Shown here: positions 60,731 through 64,000 of the stretch, in pieces
How positions within the stretch are numbered: the first letter of the stretch is position 1
How the letters are laid out: every line of letters begins with the position of its first letter
Origin: Gymnothorax reevesii
Lineage: Eukaryota > Chordata > Actinopteri > Anguilliformes > Muraenidae
Length of the DNA: 64,000 bases
Assembly (NCBI GenBank): GCA_029721435.1
Contig: CM056583.1
Location: 56,689,120 to 56,753,119 of the forward strand
Direction: 5' to 3'
Notes under the pieces: model-generated
The model's input: only the letters and a program-made list of their open reading frames with translations
Told to the model about the DNA's origin: nothing
Database searches by the model: none
Position numbers and translations under genes: made by a program

Positions 60731-61610
60731 CCTGTAGCTCACCTGGCCACTCAGGGGAAATGCCTTGAACAAATTTAGTGTCAAATTTAGCAAATTTCAG
60801 CTGAATATGTGCAATAATAGCTTTCAGATGGCCAATTATGTGACTTTCAATATGGCCGCCGTGGCGGCCATGTGTGAAATCGGATCGGAACGCCTTGAAC
60901 AAAACTTAGTGTCCTCATAGGCAGGAAGGTACCTGTCAAGTTTCACTTTCATTGGCCAAGTGGTTTTGGAGAAGATGATTTAGAAAGATTTCAATGTAAC
61001 TCACAGGGGTTGTATAAAGTTGAAGGTGAAAGCAAGGTCAAAATTCGAAATACAGAAAAAGCGATATGATGTGTGATATATCTTGCCACGTACTGACTAC
61101 ATAGCAAATTTCAGCTAAATATGTGCATAAATAGCTTTCAGATGGCCAATTATGTGATTTTCAATATGGCCGCCGTGGCAGCCATGTTTGAAATCAGAGC
61201 GAAACGCCTTGAACAAAACTTAGTGTCCTCATAGGCAGAAAGGTACCTGTCAAGTTTCACTTTCATTGGCCAAGTAGTTTTGGAGAAGAAGATTTTGAAA
61301 GATTTTAATGTAACTCACAGGGGTTGCATAAAGTTGAAGGTCAAAGCAAGGTCAAAATTCAAAATACGGGAGAAGCCGTATGATATGTGATGTATCTTGC
61401 CACGCACTGACCACTTAGCAAATTTCAGCTGAATATGTGCATAAATAGCTTTTCCTGTCAAGTTTCAGCTTCATAGGCCCAGTGGTTTCGGAGGAGAAGA
61501 TATTTACGGACGACGAACGACGACGACGAACGACGACGACGACGAACGACGGACAAACAGGCCATGACATAAGCTCATCTGACTGCGTTGTCAGGTGAGC
61601 TAAAAGTGAT
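60731..61610 (+). mobile_element. TIR element with internal 314-bp tandem repeats
   Basis: The end GTAGCTCACCTGGCCAC and the complement of the other end (TTTAGCTCACCTGACAA) share TAGCTCACCTG. Inside, a block including TCAATATGGCCGCCGTGGC and GGTACCTGTCAAGTTTCACT is repeated with a 314-bp period (60847 and 61161), with a third partial copy near 61386. A (ACGACG)n tract lies at 61503-61556. No coding capacity. The layout resembles a non-autonomous DNA transposon; superfamily unknown. Confidence 0.65.
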
Positions 61611-61619
61611 GGGTATAAT

Positions 61620-64000
61620 GACAAATTATGCATCGGCAGCCTAAAGGGTTGGAAAAAAAGAGGAAAATGAGCTGGCAGTTCTGGACCTGTTTAGAGGAAG
61701 GGGAATCCAAAAAATTTAAGATCAGGATAAATATTTCGCAAAGCAAAGTGAAGCTGCGTCTCAGTCAAAGCCATCTGAAAAATTTACTGACAATATTTAA
61801 CCCACCGCCGTATGCCCCCCATTTTCAGGAACAGAGGGAAAGACAACAGCTGAAAAAAACTGTAGCCAATCAGGAAAAAAGTGAATCAGCAAATGTTTAT
61901 TGGTTGGGGGATATAGTAGACCAAATTAAAGAGCAAGTTTGGCATGCCTGGGGAAAATACTGTATGTAGAGGCACAAATACCCCAGGCAATGTGGCCAGA
62001 AACTGAACTGCATTGTACAATGATATTTGACCCCACTCAGGACCCAAAATTGGAGAAGAAAAAAAAGGGCCCTTAATGTTGATTTGGAACAGGACAGGAA
62101 ACAATGACTAAGATTATTATTAACTGTCAATTGATAGGGAAAATAAAGCAATTGAAAATTCCTATTGAGGAATCAGAACTTGAATTTAGAGAACAAATTA
62201 AGACAGAATTAGACAAATTACCAGAACAACTGTAGTCTCCACATGGTACATATGTGGCAGAATGCTATCAGCAAATCCGATAATATCCTCAATGAGAGTG
62301 AAGTAATTACACCATTTGAATTAGTTACATATTTGTAAAATTCTAAAGAGCTAGAACATCTAAGCAGTTTTCTGTAAATAATTAGACTGTGTGAGATTGT
62401 GCAAGAAGCATATCTCTGAAAAGAAAATGAGGGAAAAGTAATACTGAGAAACACAGAGCATTCAAAATTTGCCAAAGTACCGTTACACATGATATACAAG
62501 TCAGTAAACAGTAAATTTAGTAAATTTTATTGAGGTTTCTCTATCAAATATTGGACAATTTCAATTGCGATCTGAAGGTAAAAAAAAAACAAAAAGAAAA
62601 TGAGGGTAAAATTATCAGAAAGGTAGCAGTGAATATAAAATTCAGCGTGAAATTGAATGGTACATCTTAGTTTTATAAAAGAATAAAAAATCAAGTGAAC
62701 TATTGAGGGATTGGAGACTGGATTGGTTTTTAATAAAGATACGGAGTCAACAATACAGCGAATGGAGCCTTGGTTACCTAAAGCAGATAAGGGAACACAG
62801 ATAGGTAAAAGGTCGACATACCGAAGTCAGAGAACAGAAGGGAGAAAGGGGGTCCAAGCAATACAATTTCATGTGGAATTTTCTTCATTTGTTTAACAAG
62901 AATAAGTTCTGCCCAGCAAAGGAGTCATGTAAAGGATCAATTTCATAAAAAATGATGCATTGTGATTTAAAAAAGTGACTGAAAGCTTTCCAGACCAATT
63001 GAATGAGTAATGGAAGATTTTTTCTCTGTTTTTGAGCAGGCGTGTCAACCAGGGGAGCTACAATTCAAGAAGACGATTGGACTAATAAACTTTCTCTGAT
63101 TTTTTTTTTTTTTAAACTTTTACAGGAAAAGATCCAAGCCCAAGCGATGATTGATGATTGAGTTTCTGCATCTAACTCATTCTCTTAGGGTAGGGGATTG
63201 GGCCCCCCGAAACTTGATAGATACAGGCAGCAGCGGGGCTGCAAAGCTCCGAGGGCACGTTAAAGATTATACGTTCCGTTATACGTTACATTCCGTTATA
63301 GTGTAGGGGAGAGGACTGAAGGCCCCCGTGTCCAATGAAGAATGAATTGACATACTGCCGTGGTAACATCTAGTCTGCGTGTTTGTCATATGTAAGGTTG
63401 TGGGCAACACATGGTAAGTGGGCGACAGCCCACACCTAGCCGAGGGGCGTTGGAGACGACCTTTGTGAACAGGCGAGGCTGGTGTAAACGGTCAAAGTTT
63501 CTATACCCATAGCAAAGTGGGGTAGGGATCAGACCGTCGGTTCCCGTCTGGGTGGCTGGTAACCACTACGGGATTCGGGGATCGCTATCGACTGGGTCAC
63601 CGGCCAGTGGGGTCGCACATGGCAGTAAGACCGCAGAGATAGGTGGCCGCCGCGCTCGGCTCAATGTACAGTCAGGTGACCACAAGCCAAAAGCGAATGC
63701 GTTAGTAGGCGAGTGGTGCTTCTGTGATCGATGGGCTTTGAAAAGGAGACACCGGGAAGCAGAAGGCAGAGTTCTTAACCTGGGGGAGCCTGGGTGAAGA
63801 TCTCTGTGGAAAGGGATCTAGCTTGGAACTGCGCCCTGGGAGAGGGAGGTTCGAAGGATCTAAGTGGAAAACGATAAGCTGGCCAGCTAAGGATTCAACT
63901 GCAGGGTTACAACCTAAAAGTTTACCTTCTAAAATAAATTTGGGAAAATTCAATTTGGAGTATTAACACAAGACTAAATTCAAAAGGTGGACCACCATAT
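61620..64000 (+). mobile_element. Retroelement-like A-rich tract, truncated by window end
   Basis: The plus strand is strikingly purine/A-rich from 61640 to about 63060, with broken open stretches (61628-61969, 62711-62896) whose Lys/Glu/Gln-rich translations look gag-like in composition only. At 63190-63880 it changes to a GC-rich block resembling an untranslated leader, followed by A-rich sequence at the window edge. No reverse transcriptase, protease or LTR pair was recognised. If retroviral, it is an old, inactive copy; a host gene remnant cannot be excluded. Confidence 0.3.

Overview
The window is nuclear DNA of a ray-finned fish, most likely a teleost. The evidence is intron-split vertebrate genes (two GADD45 genes, a NIM1-type kinase and a CCDC152-like coiled-coil gene), abundant Tc1/mariner elements of fish type, a 5S-rRNA-headed SINE and large amounts of simple CA repeat. 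There is no bacterial-style gene organisation. Only about 2.6 kb is recognisable protein-coding sequence; most of the rest is transposon-derived or anonymous intergenic and intronic DNA.

Layout. 1-8.9 kb: a solo LTR (131-1211), CA-repeat tracts, a small MITE and anonymous DNA. 9.1-10.3 kb: a GADD45-gamma-like gene on the minus strand with a TATA box. 10.9-21.8 kb: a transposon-rich spacer with a 162-bp tandem array, a 1.6-kb Tc1 element with intact ends, a second solo LTR, and a miniature Tc1. 22.4-26 kb: a GC-richer upstream region, then a second GADD45-gamma-like gene on the plus strand. The two GADD45 genes are therefore divergent (an inverted pair with TATA boxes about 14.3 kb apart). 26-38.3 kb: repeats only, including a ~535-bp near-palindrome, a dead Tc1, a LINE fragment split by a third solo LTR, and a 5S-derived SINE flanked by direct repeats. 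39.2-44.15 kb: a complete three-coding-exon nim1k gene on the minus strand. 49.3-60.3 kb: the last four coding exons found of a CCDC152-like gene, minus strand, whose large intron carries a CA minisatellite split by a 1.18-kb TIR element and a fourth solo LTR. 60.7-64 kb: a TIR element with internal tandem repeats, then an A-rich retroelement-like tract running off the window.

Functionally, GADD45 proteins are small stress-induced acidic proteins that bind MAP3K4 and PCNA/CDK1, NIM1 is an AMPK-related Ser/Thr kinase, and CCDC152 is an uncharacterised coiled-coil protein that lies near NIM1K on human 5p12. The nim1k-ccdc152 neighbourhood thus looks like conserved vertebrate synteny; the GADD45 pair is a local duplication with its own history. 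I found no prokaryotic-type defence system, CRISPR array or biosynthetic cluster. The most distinctive signals are the inverted GADD45 pair (one copy with intron 1 missing, the other apparently without its ancestral start codon), four solo LTRs of one family each with a perfect 5-bp target duplication, and several nested insertions that can be read base by base.
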